Of a DNA stretch of 64,000 nucleotides, positions 18,479-26,998 are shown in pieces. The stretch's first letter is position 1, and each line of letters opens with the position of its first letter. The stretch lies in the NCBI GenBank assembly GCA_963831235.1, contig CAWHPS010000063.1, forward strand, positions 20,392-84,391. The letters are read 5' to 3'. The translations under genes were made by a program, and so were the position numbers. Origin of the DNA: CAWHPS01 sp963831235. Its GTDB lineage: Bacteria; Fibrobacterota; OXYB2-FULL-49-7; JAEUSG01. Below the pieces are notes generated by a model. That model ran no database searches. It was given only the letters and a program-made list of their open reading frames with translations, and was not told the origin of the DNA.

Positions 18479-20341
18479 ATGTCACTAAATGCATTCATAC
18501 TTGCTGCAGGGTTTGGAAAAAGGTTAAGGCCGATTACTGATGTCATGCCCAAACCACTATTGCCGGTAGTTGGCCGCCCGATTATAGAGTATGTATTCGA
18601 CAGCATACTTGATCTTCCTGTTGACAAGATGGGGGTCAATCTGCATTATCTAGGCGAGCAGATACAAGGGTGGGTTGCTGGCACTGCTTACAATGATATT
18701 TCAACCTTTTTTCCTGAAACAGAGATACTGGGAACCGGTGGTGCGCTATTCAATGCCAGGGACTTTTTAAAAGGCAAGACTTTTATTGCACATAATAGCG
18801 ACATAATCGCTGACATCGAATTACTTGATATGCTCGAATACCATCAAAAACATAATAATATGATAACCCTTACCATCGACAAAAATGGCAGGGAAAACCA
18901 TGTGGGAATCGATAATAACGGTATGTTAATGAGCATCAAGGAAAACGGACAAAAAAACAGGGCCACGCAATCAGTGACTTTTACAGGCATAGCCATTTAT
19001 GAACCTGGTTTTCTAGGGTTTCTGCCTTCGGGTGTTTCACATGTGACCGATTCCTGGCTAAAGGCTGTAGCTGCTGGTGAAAGGGTTGGCACCTTCGACA
19101 TAACAGGAAACTATTGGTCTGACCTTGGAACAATTGAAAGCTATTCCGAAGCAATTGCAAGGGAACTAGCGTTGAGACAAGAAAGCCGATTCATTAATCA
19201 CCAGGTTTTTATACCCATAGAATGCGAGTTAAAAGGGCTCATGGTTATTGAGGATAAGGCTTCAATCGGAATGGGCGTCAGGCTTAACAACTGTATTGTA
19301 TTACCTGAAGGAAATGTAAAAAGCGGGGAGAATGGAAACAATAAGCTCTACTATAAAGGAGGGGAGCTTCCGCTCAAAGCTTTCAAGCCGGTTTCTGCAA
19401 AATTTAAGGACGAGGAGATTTTAAGCGGAGGTTCCAACAGGGTTTATTCTCATATCCCTCTGGCTGATGACCTTTACGGAATCATGCTCAAGACGTCCCC
19501 AGATGATCCTGATTTTGAACGCCAAATTACATATACGAGGTTTTTTCAGGGCCATGGAATTCCGGTTCCTCATATTCTGTATTGCGATGAGAGAAGGCAT
19601 AGGGTAATGTTCAGTGATCTTGGTAAAAAAGACCTTTATACCTGGTTTCACGAAAACAAAGCCCCTGAGGGGGTGACCAAAATGTATAAAACAGTTATTG
19701 ATGTTCTTGTGTGTTTTCAGGCAACCGATCCTTCTGATTGCAAGGAGCTTAAATCTTGGATATTTGATAAGGAAACCTTATTATGGGAAACAAGATATTT
19801 CCTTGAGCGGTTTGTTAAGGGGTATCTTAATCTCTCAGTAAGAAATGAAGGCCGTCTTGAAGAGGAATTTAGTGAACTTGCAAACCATGTTGACCAGTAT
19901 CCAAAGAGAATCATGCATAGGGATTTTCAATCGCGCAACATAATGTTGAATGAAGGCGGGGTTCATCTGATAGATTACCAGGGAGCCCGGATGGGGCCTC
20001 CTGCGTACGATTTTGTATCAGTTGTTTTTGATCCATATTGCGCTCTTACTGAAAGCGTTGAAAATATCTTATACCGTTATTATCTTGATAAACTCCCTCT
20101 TGCTGCAACGTATGATACCGCTGTTCTTGGCGAGTCCATTCTCTATTGCGGCTTACAGCGCCATATGCAAGCCCTCGGTGCTTATGGTTTTCTGACACGG
20201 ATAAAGGGAAAGGCATGGTTTGAATCGCACATAAAAAGGGCGGTATGGCTTTTGAAGCGTGAAACAGACCGTATTGACGATGAATTTCCCGTATTAAGCA
20301 ATTTAGTGGATGAAATTGCAATAAAAACAGGAGCAACATAA
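18479..20341 (+). CDS. MurU-AmgK fusion: sugar-1-phosphate nucleotidyltransferase plus amino-sugar kinase
   Basis: The protein has 620 residues. Residues 1-~235 form a nucleotidyltransferase with LAAGFGKRLRPITDVMPKPL, GTGGAL and TGIAIYEPGF. A short beta-helix/linker region follows (IECELKGLMVIEDKASIGMG). From ~315 to the end is an aminoglycoside-phosphotransferase-type kinase with the catalytic HRDFQSRNIM and LIDYQGARMG (Brenner HxDxxxxN and metal-binding Asp). In Pseudomonas, AmgK phosphorylates MurNAc/GlcNAc at C1 and MurU makes UDP-MurNAc. Here both steps are on one chain, downstream of a NamZ-like muramidase. A hexose-specific alternative cannot be excluded. Confidence 0.85.
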   Translation: MSLNAFILAAGFGKRLRPITDVMPKPLLPVVGRPIIEYVFDSILDLPVDKMGVNLHYLGEQIQGWVAGTAYNDISTFFPETEILGTGGALFNARDFLKGKTFIAHNSDIIADIELLDMLEYHQKHNNMITLTIDKNGRENHVGIDNNGMLMSIKENGQKNRATQSVTFTGIAIYEPGFLGFLPSGVSHVTDSWLKAVAAGERVGTFDITGNYWSDLGTIESYSEAIARELALRQESRFINHQVFIPIECELKGLMVIEDKASIGMGVRLNNCIVLPEGNVKSGENGNNKLYYKGGELPLKAFKPVSAKFKDEEILSGGSNRVYSHIPLADDLYGIMLKTSPDDPDFERQITYTRFFQGHGIPVPHILYCDERRHRVMFSDLGKKDLYTWFHENKAPEGVTKMYKTVIDVLVCFQATDPSDCKELKSWIFDKETLLWETRYFLERFVKGYLNLSVRNEGRLEEEFSELANHVDQYPKRIMHRDFQSRNIMLNEGGVHLIDYQGARMGPPAYDFVSVVFDPYCALTESVENILYRYYLDKLPLAATYDTAVLGESILYCGLQRHMQALGAYGFLTRIKGKAWFESHIKRAVWLLKRETDRIDDEFPVLSNLVDEIAIKTGAT

Positions 20342-20343
20342 GT

Positions 20344-20865
20344 ATGGATTTTTTCAGTGTTGTTTCAAAACGGCATTGCTACAGGGATGTCTTTCTTGAC
20401 GAACCAATACCAGAGGAACACATAAGGATGATTTTGAACGCAGCATTGGATGCGCCTTCAGGATGCAATCTGCAGACAACTAGATTCATTGTTATTCTTG
20501 AAAAAAAGTTAATCGCTGATATGGCTTATATACTTGAAAAAGAAAGGCTTAAAACAGCCCAGGCAATGATCTTATTCACATGCGAAACAGGTTCAACATA
20601 TACTATTGAAGATTGTTCTGCGGCGGTTGAAAATGCCCTGCTAGCGCTTACCGCTCTTGGATACGCATCATGCTGGTATGATGGTGCGTTGCGGCATGGT
20701 GATCGTGCAAAGCGCATCATGAATTTACTTTCAATCCTTTCTCCCAATATGCCGAGGGTACTTATACCCATAGGAAAGCCTGCAAATGAAATAATTCCTC
20801 CTGTTAAGAAGGCCTTTCATGAACGTGTTTCGAAAAACAATTTTTCCGTACCGTATAATCTGTAG
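20344..20865 (+). CDS. nitroreductase-family flavoprotein
   Basis: The protein has 173 residues, short for the family but with its landmarks: FSVVSKRHCYRDV near the N-terminus (the FMN-binding R-S/H-R-x-Y/F element), ALDAPSGCNLQTTRFIV, and AAVENALLALTALGYASCWY. It probably binds FMN and reduces an unknown substrate with NAD(P)H. It starts 3 bases after the MurU-AmgK stop and so is translationally linked, but a role in recycling is not evident. Confidence 0.8.
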   Translation: MDFFSVVSKRHCYRDVFLDEPIPEEHIRMILNAALDAPSGCNLQTTRFIVILEKKLIADMAYILEKERLKTAQAMILFTCETGSTYTIEDCSAAVENALLALTALGYASCWYDGALRHGDRAKRIMNLLSILSPNMPRVLIPIGKPANEIIPPVKKAFHERVSKNNFSVPYNL

Positions 20866-20887
20866 ATTTGTTTGACTCAATACCGGT

Positions 20888-23050
20888 TCAGGTGATGCTT
20901 ACCAGAATAAAAGTAATATCATCTTCAAAAGCCCTGTTTTCAGCGAATTCATAGGCTTTACGGAGTAGCTCCAGTTTTGTTGCATTCACGCTATTACCCA
21001 GCATTGAAGATATAATATTGAAAAGTTTGTTTTTCCCGAAAAGGTCGTCATTATTATTGCGCAGTTCGATCATGCCATCCGTATAAAGAAGAAGACGATC
21101 TCCTTGTTCAAGCTTGAATTTATAATCGAAATAATCAAATTCAGGGCTATTGCCGATTAGCGGACTTCCCTCCCTTAAAAGAATAGGTGAAAGAGGCCGC
21201 TTCGAAGAAAATACGGCCGGCGGACAATGGCCGGCCCGGGAATATGTGAGTTCGCCTTTTCCAAGGTCTATTACGCAAAGGAAAGCAGTCATGAACATTG
21301 ATGCATCAGCCACAATACATATATCCCGGTTCAGAAGCTCCATGATAGCAGCCGGAGACAGGGTCTGCTTGAATGCGTTTTCAAAAGACATTTTTGCCAT
21401 GGAGGCAATGAGGGATGCTGCTATTCCATGTCCTGAAACATCAAAAATCAAGACCATGTATTTTTCAGGTGATATGGTTTTTATGTCAAAAAGATCTCCC
21501 CCGACCTTGCCAGATGATTTATGACTATAAGCGAATTCTATTTTAGGGCTCTTGGGAAGCGGGATATTGGTTAAAACAGCCTCAATTTTATTGGCTGTAT
21601 TTAATTCCTGTTCCAAATTTTTCAAATTCGTATTTATTTGTTCGAGAAGTTTTCTGCTATACGTTACATCCTTCATGTACACATATCGAAACATATGATC
21701 CTTAAATAGATCTATTTTGCCCATTCTGGATTCATAAACCCGGCCCGGCATGGTATAAAACTTCAGGTCAATTTGTCCTTCAGGCATTTTATTTATATTG
21801 AATTCGGATGGTCTTGAATACAGATGGATGTCTTTGATTATTGTTCCCTCACTTGCAAGAAAACCAATGCGATCGTTTTGAGGGATTGAAATCGGATCAG
21901 TATCAAATAGCGTGACAATTCTTATTCCATTGATGTAAATTGAAAAAGCGCCCCCTATCTTTTCAAAGCCGAACAGGACTGTTTCGTTTTCTCCGGTCTT
22001 TTCCGGTATAAAGGTTTTAACCGGCATTTCTAATTTGTCAATTATTTTACCGCTTTTTTTCAGATGGATTGATAAACTGGTGGGATTGGTTGACATTGGG
22101 GCTTTTCGAATGCTGATATTATATGCGCCCTGGTCCGATGATTCCAATGCGTGAAAGATATTTACATGAAAGACTACGCCAATGGCATTCAGAGTCATTG
22201 GTAAATCAGTAAGCTTGCTGTGAAATGTTATTAAAAGGTCGGATTTCGAATGATCGAAGCTGTCAAGACAAGTGATGAACCCGTTATAGCCTACGGTGTT
22301 TGAACGGAAGCCATTGCCCATGAATTCCCATGCGGAATTCTGTTCAACCAGCCATTTTTCAGATGGATGCCCTGACAAATCACAGTCATTTGTCCAGCCC
22401 GTTGAAGGACGAATGGTGACCGTTGATAGATATTTTCTTGCATTGGTTTCCCTGTGTAAAAGACGGTTCCAGTTATCAGGGGGGGTGAGTTCATGCATGA
22501 ATCGCCTGGGGGTCTCAGGAGACATTTTCATGTTTGTTGCAAATGCATGACATGTAAACAAAAACTCATCATTATCATCAAGCACTACCATCATGTCCTC
22601 AGACTGGTTGCCCTTGTGCTTGTCCATGAAATAATCCTGTACATGGAGAGCGGCAAGAAGATAATCGCCAAAGGAAGTCACACTTATCATTGCCGGGATA
22701 CCCTTGACAAAATGGTGGACATCTGATTTTGAATTCCAGGGCTTGTTGAGGAATGGAAGCAGAAGCGCGGTAAAGCGATCTTTCCCATTGACACTTTTGA
22801 GTTGAACCATTAATTCATCAACCGTAGTTTTCTTATCGTTGTTGGGTTTAAGGAGGTCCGACAGTTTATATCCGGCAAGCGAATGTACGCCAGTTGTAAT
22901 ACTGAAATATTGTTCCATATAGTGAAGGTCGTATAAAATGTGTCCCTCGCGATCATAAACAATATAAAAGACTTTGCCCGAAGGTACTGGAACATCTTCG
23001 AGGAGGTTTCTTAGTCGTTCAGGAAATTCTGATGGAATCGGTTGTGACAT
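20888..23050 (-). CDS. SpoIIE/RsbU-type PP2C phosphatase with concanavalin-like sensor domain, paralogue 2
   Basis: The protein has 720 residues. The N-terminal ~170 residues look like a PAS/GAF-type sensor (GYKLSDLLKP, VVLDDNDEFLF). Residues ~220-430 resemble a laminin-G/concanavalin beta-sandwich (FGFEKIGGAFSIYINGIRIV, RIGFLASEGTIIKDIHLYSR). A short coiled coil follows, then a SpoIIE PP2C domain with metal ligands in KVGGDLFDI, DVSGHGIAASL and LLYTDGMIEL. Such phosphatases switch anti-anti-sigma partners. No STAS or HATPase partner is seen nearby, though a sigma factor heads the same operon. Its ATG overlaps the stop of its paralogue (23050). Confidence 0.85.
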   Translation of the reverse strand: MSQPIPSEFPERLRNLLEDVPVPSGKVFYIVYDREGHILYDLHYMEQYFSITTGVHSLAGYKLSDLLKPNNDKKTTVDELMVQLKSVNGKDRFTALLLPFLNKPWNSKSDVHHFVKGIPAMISVTSFGDYLLAALHVQDYFMDKHKGNQSEDMMVVLDDNDEFLFTCHAFATNMKMSPETPRRFMHELTPPDNWNRLLHRETNARKYLSTVTIRPSTGWTNDCDLSGHPSEKWLVEQNSAWEFMGNGFRSNTVGYNGFITCLDSFDHSKSDLLITFHSKLTDLPMTLNAIGVVFHVNIFHALESSDQGAYNISIRKAPMSTNPTSLSIHLKKSGKIIDKLEMPVKTFIPEKTGENETVLFGFEKIGGAFSIYINGIRIVTLFDTDPISIPQNDRIGFLASEGTIIKDIHLYSRPSEFNINKMPEGQIDLKFYTMPGRVYESRMGKIDLFKDHMFRYVYMKDVTYSRKLLEQINTNLKNLEQELNTANKIEAVLTNIPLPKSPKIEFAYSHKSSGKVGGDLFDIKTISPEKYMVLIFDVSGHGIAASLIASMAKMSFENAFKQTLSPAAIMELLNRDICIVADASMFMTAFLCVIDLGKGELTYSRAGHCPPAVFSSKRPLSPILLREGSPLIGNSPEFDYFDYKFKLEQGDRLLLYTDGMIELRNNNDDLFGKNKLFNIISSMLGNSVNATKLELLRKAYEFAENRAFEDDITFILVSIT

Positions 23051-25230
23051 CAGGGATTCTCCCTGTCCTGAACAGTAGACAGGATGTCAACTATAGTAAA
23101 CGTGATGTCATCTTCAAATTCCCTTCCATTCGCAAAGCCCCCGGCATCGCTGAGCACTTTTGCCTTTACTATATCTATATTTAGATTAAGGGTGGAGGAT
23201 AAAATCTGAAAAAGCCTGCTCTTGCCGAACATCTCGTCCTTATCGTTACGGAGTTCAACCAACCCATCCGTATACATAAAAAGCCGATCACCTTTCCGGA
23301 TCGGGATGTTGTACTCAGTGTATTCGAAATCGGTCCGGTTCCCTATAAGGGGGTTTCCTTCAGCTAAAATATAAGGTGCGCCCTCGCGTTCAAGAGAAAA
23401 AATTGCAGCCGGACAATGGCCAGCTCTCGTATAGGTCAAGGTCGATTTTCTAATGTCGATAATGCAAAGGAAAGCGGTTAAAAACATGGATGCATCAGCA
23501 ACAATGCAGATATCTCTGTTGACAAGTTCCATTATTGTTGCAGGAGATAATGTTTGTTTGAAGGCATTTTCAAAAGACATTTTTGCCATTGCGGAAATAA
23601 GGGATGCTGCTATTCCGTGCCCTGATACATCGTAAATGAGCAGTGCGAAACGGCCTTGCCCAAGGTCCTTTATATCGAGCAGGTCACCCCCGACATGTTT
23701 GGATGGACGATAGTAATATGCGAACCTAATTTCCTTATAGTGGGGGAGTGGTATGTTTGCAAGTACAGCCTGTATGCGTTTTGCCGTGTTTAATTCATCT
23801 TCAATGACCTGAAGATAAGTATTGAGTTTATCCATCAGGCTGCGGCTATGAGTTACGTCCTTCATATACACGTACCTTATTTTTGACAGGACACTTGGCA
23901 TCAAATTACCGATACGCGACTCAAAAGTATGTCCCGGGTATTTGTAAAAAGTCAGGTCCTCAATTTCCGGAGGGATTTTATTGGGCTCAAAAAGACTCTT
24001 TCGTGAAAAAATGCATATATGCCCGAAAGAAGTGCCGGGGCTTGCCAGAAACCCTATATACATGCATTGAGGCATAACAAGCGGGGTAACATCAATAAGA
24101 GTGCCTATCTTCAGTCCTCTGATAAATAAAGTAAAAGCTCCACCGGTTTTTTCAATGGTAATGGTTGAAAGTGAAGGGCCTTTTTCCTTAAGAAGAATGT
24201 TGTCAAGCGAAAATCCAATCTCCTGGATTATTATATGTTTTCGTTTTAAGTAAAATTGGCCGTCCATGGAATTTGGCGAGGAGCGCTTTATGCCCACATT
24301 GTATCCTTCAAAATCAGGCGTGCCGGTATCGGTTGAAGCCCTGTAAATGTTTACATGAAAGGTAAACCCCAAAGTTTTAAAGCAAGAAAGATCCGCATCA
24401 ATGCGGATTTTAATATCGTTCTTTATCTGTTCAACTGGGTTAATATAAGTAATAAAACCATTGTGGGCCGATTCAATGACAGTCATAAAATTATTTTTAA
24501 AATCCCAGGTTGATCCAATGTCTTCGACCCATTCATTCGAATTTATGAATGAAAAATTAATAAGTTCAGACCATTTGTTCTGAGGTGCTTCAAGAAGTGT
24601 TTTAAAATATTCCAGGCATATTTTTTCACGTTTCAACAATTTAGGCCAATTGGGTGATGTTGTAAGCTGCTGCATATGCAATTTGTTGTCCGAGATCCTG
24701 GCCATTAGGTTGACATTAAATCTATCGCAAAACATCAGTATCTCATCATCTTCACCAAGAACCGCCATCATGTCTTCAGTAAGACGACCCTTGGCACGTT
24801 CCATGAAATATATCATTGGATGAATAAACATAAGGTAATTTCCGTTTCCTGCATAACGGATACCTATTTGGCATGGAATACCTTCCTGCAGATAAGACAA
24901 ATCCGAAACCTGTTTGTTTTCCTTATATAAAATCGAAATTCTAATGACCGCATTGAACGATGAACATTTGGCAGGATAAAGATTTGATTTAAATTGTGCA
25001 CTGTTATCATGCTGCCCGAGGGGCGGTAAAATAATATCATGTATTCGGATATCAGCCTCATCGAACGAAACGATTGTGGAATATGTTGGCAGTAGAGAAG
25101 AAAAGTCAGGAGCAATTATAAACCGCCCTGAAGCATCAAAAATAGTGGAAATTAACTTGTCGCCAATAGAAGGGATGATGTCAAGAATGCGCTTTAATTC
25201 ATCCAGGCTTGAGGATTGGACTTTATCCAT
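23050..25230 (-). CDS. SpoIIE/RsbU-type PP2C phosphatase with concanavalin-like sensor domain, paralogue 1
   Basis: The protein has 726 residues with the same architecture as its neighbour: sensor region with AVLGEDDEILMFCDRF, beta-sandwich with EKTGGAFTLFIRGLKIG and MYIGFLASPGTSFG, the linker VYMKDVTHSRSLMDKLN, and a PP2C domain with HVGGDLLDI, DVSGHGIAASL and MYTDGLVEL. All metal-binding aspartates are present. The pair clearly arose by tandem duplication. The catalytic halves are far more alike than the sensor halves, which suggests that input specificity has diverged while output is conserved. Confidence 0.85.
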   Translation of the reverse strand: MDKVQSSSLDELKRILDIIPSIGDKLISTIFDASGRFIIAPDFSSLLPTYSTIVSFDEADIRIHDIILPPLGQHDNSAQFKSNLYPAKCSSFNAVIRISILYKENKQVSDLSYLQEGIPCQIGIRYAGNGNYLMFIHPMIYFMERAKGRLTEDMMAVLGEDDEILMFCDRFNVNLMARISDNKLHMQQLTTSPNWPKLLKREKICLEYFKTLLEAPQNKWSELINFSFINSNEWVEDIGSTWDFKNNFMTVIESAHNGFITYINPVEQIKNDIKIRIDADLSCFKTLGFTFHVNIYRASTDTGTPDFEGYNVGIKRSSPNSMDGQFYLKRKHIIIQEIGFSLDNILLKEKGPSLSTITIEKTGGAFTLFIRGLKIGTLIDVTPLVMPQCMYIGFLASPGTSFGHICIFSRKSLFEPNKIPPEIEDLTFYKYPGHTFESRIGNLMPSVLSKIRYVYMKDVTHSRSLMDKLNTYLQVIEDELNTAKRIQAVLANIPLPHYKEIRFAYYYRPSKHVGGDLLDIKDLGQGRFALLIYDVSGHGIAASLISAMAKMSFENAFKQTLSPATIMELVNRDICIVADASMFLTAFLCIIDIRKSTLTYTRAGHCPAAIFSLEREGAPYILAEGNPLIGNRTDFEYTEYNIPIRKGDRLFMYTDGLVELRNDKDEMFGKSRLFQILSSTLNLNIDIVKAKVLSDAGGFANGREFEDDITFTIVDILSTVQDRENP

Positions 25231-25245
25231 AGACTGTTAATTTAC

Positions 25246-26481
25246 TCAATCGTTAAGCGTCAATTCAAGTTTTGCACGCGGCATAAAGCTTCGGGCCCTT
25301 GTTTTTATCGCATCCATCAGCATAATATCCGTATTTTGCTTTAGAAAACCGTCAAATATTGTTTTACCATTCCATAAAACCTGCACTTTTTTATTGAAAT
25401 CCAGAAGCTCAACAGGAATATAGAGTGATATGGCCCGTATTCCTTTGCTGGAAAGCAGTAATATATTGCCTTTGAAATGCCCCTCAATACTGCCTGGTGA
25501 GGTTTCTCCGAAAGACTGCGGGGGAATAATTGAATCAACCGAAAGCCAGGCGACCTTCATGCGGTTAAATGTTTCAAAAGATATGTCCTTGGGACAAGGA
25601 ACACGAAATGTTGATTTGATAAATTGCATTATAGCAGGCTTTTCCTGAGGCATATAATCAAGCCCATGCGGCATTTGTTCGTAATAGTCGAATGTTATTT
25701 TTATTCCCAAAGACTTTAATTGTTCCACAATCGTTTTTATCTTTTCACCCGGATAAAGACGATCATGACCTCCATGAACTATATGCCACGATCTAAGCCG
25801 CATGTTTCCTGCCAGAAACGGGATACCCATCATAGGCAGAATTTCCGGACTTGATGAACATATTATATATCCGGCATATTCATCAGGATAATTCATTCCG
25901 GATACGTAACAGCCGGTGCCGCCGTCAGAAACCCCGGATAGGATCACACGGTCATCATCAATATTGTAATGTGTTTTCAAATAATGAAGAGCCATTTGAA
26001 TATTGGAAATGCCTGTTTCATCAAACCAGGTGGCCCCTCGTTCGCCTGATACTGCCGCAAAAAGGAAATACAGGGAATCTGATTCTTTGGCAAAATAATG
26101 TGCAACCTCCGCACCACGGTCTTTTCGATCACCATTTACGCCTCCATGAAGCCAGATTACAGCAGGCATTGGATGATCCGGTGTGTATGATTGAGGCACA
26201 TGGATGCCGAGAGCCCTTTTCATTCCATCTGTTCCGGTTAAATATGCGGTATCCTGTCCTGTACGGACCTGCGGATATTCAGAAAGGATTTGCTTTATGT
26301 ATAAGGAAATCTCTTCGGGGTTTCCCTTGAAATCCGGAGTGCTTATATCTTTGGAAACGGCGGACATATAAGTTCGAACCCTGTCTTTGAGGACGGTCCC
26401 TGATAAATATGGCCTTTTATCGCATCCGAAAAGGAAGAGCCCGATAAAAGTTATAAAAAGGGCTGCTTTATTTAGGATGAT
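25246..26481 (-). CDS. alpha/beta-hydrolase lipoprotein (esterase/depolymerase-like), apparent ATC start
   Basis: The hydrolase has HGGVNGDR (oxyanion region), nucleophile elbow GVSDGG, an Asp near GGHDRLYPG and His in MPHGLDYMP. A C-terminal beta domain follows (~270-370 from the internal Met). The first in-frame ATG is at 26367, but the frame continues open upstream and encodes a classic lipoprotein signal: NKAALFITFIGLFLFGC with lipobox LFGC, then DKRP. An in-frame TGA lies just beyond and no ATG, GTG or TTG lies between. GAGGGG sits 5 bases before an ATC at 26481, so that ATC is the likely start. The beginning overlaps the previous gene by 14 bases. It is probably an outer- or inner-membrane-anchored esterase. 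Substrate unknown. Confidence 0.75.
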   Translation of the reverse strand: MILNKAALFITFIGLFLFGCDKRPYLSGTVLKDRVRTYMSAVSKDISTPDFKGNPEEISLYIKQILSEYPQVRTGQDTAYLTGTDGMKRALGIHVPQSYTPDHPMPAVIWLHGGVNGDRKDRGAEVAHYFAKESDSLYFLFAAVSGERGATWFDETGISNIQMALHYLKTHYNIDDDRVILSGVSDGGTGCYVSGMNYPDEYAGYIICSSSPEILPMMGIPFLAGNMRLRSWHIVHGGHDRLYPGEKIKTIVEQLKSLGIKITFDYYEQMPHGLDYMPQEKPAIMQFIKSTFRVPCPKDISFETFNRMKVAWLSVDSIIPPQSFGETSPGSIEGHFKGNILLLSSKGIRAISLYIPVELLDFNKKVQVLWNGKTIFDGFLKQNTDIMLMDAIKTRARSFMPRAKLELTLND

Positions 26482-26998
26482 TTGTTCCCCTCAGTTCTTC
26501 TTCCTTTACAAAAACAGAATACGCAATCAATAAATATGTCTCGAATGCCTGATCAGATGCGAATAAGGTCGCGCTGAATCCGTTCTTTTCCCATTCAGCT
26601 TCAAATTTAAAACCAATTCTGCCGGGAGATGATTCCTTTGCCGGCCCTAAAAGCCTTGTTGCAGAATTATAAACATCTTCAACAGCATCAACTGTTTCAC
26701 TACGGCAGACCACTGACAATGCCTGGGCGCTCTTTTTTTTATTGAACATCACTTTGATTGATGATATTTTCAATCCTTCGGAATGTATGAAAGAATCGTT
26801 TTTTGAACTTATTATGAGTGAATTTGAATCGCTCGTTATTTCACATTCCCTGAACAATGCGCTTTTCTTTATGATTTCAAAGACCTCTTTTTTTTGAGTC
26901 CCTATATTAATCCCCCCAATACCTGGAGCAGGGGTATTCGTACCTGCAAAATTCAACACTACCCCAGACATGATCACGTAAAAAATCGTTTTTAACAT
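26468..26998 (-). CDS. secreted protein of unknown function
   Basis: The protein has 176 residues with a probable Sec signal (MLKTIFYVIMSGVVLNFAGT). After cleavage it begins with an Ile/Gly-rich strand (IGGINIGTQKKEVFEIIKK) reminiscent of small beta-alpha modules that gauge peptide or lipid ligands, but I do not recognise the family. Its start overlaps the proS stop by 7 bases, and its end overlaps the lipoprotein hydrolase start by 14 bases, so it is translationally coupled on both sides. Confidence 0.65.
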   Translation of the reverse strand: MLKTIFYVIMSGVVLNFAGTNTPAPGIGGINIGTQKKEVFEIIKKSALFRECEITSDSNSLIISSKNDSFIHSEGLKISSIKVMFNKKKSAQALSVVCRSETVDAVEDVYNSATRLLGPAKESSPGRIGFKFEAEWEKNGFSATLFASDQAFETYLLIAYSVFVKEEELRGTNHPK

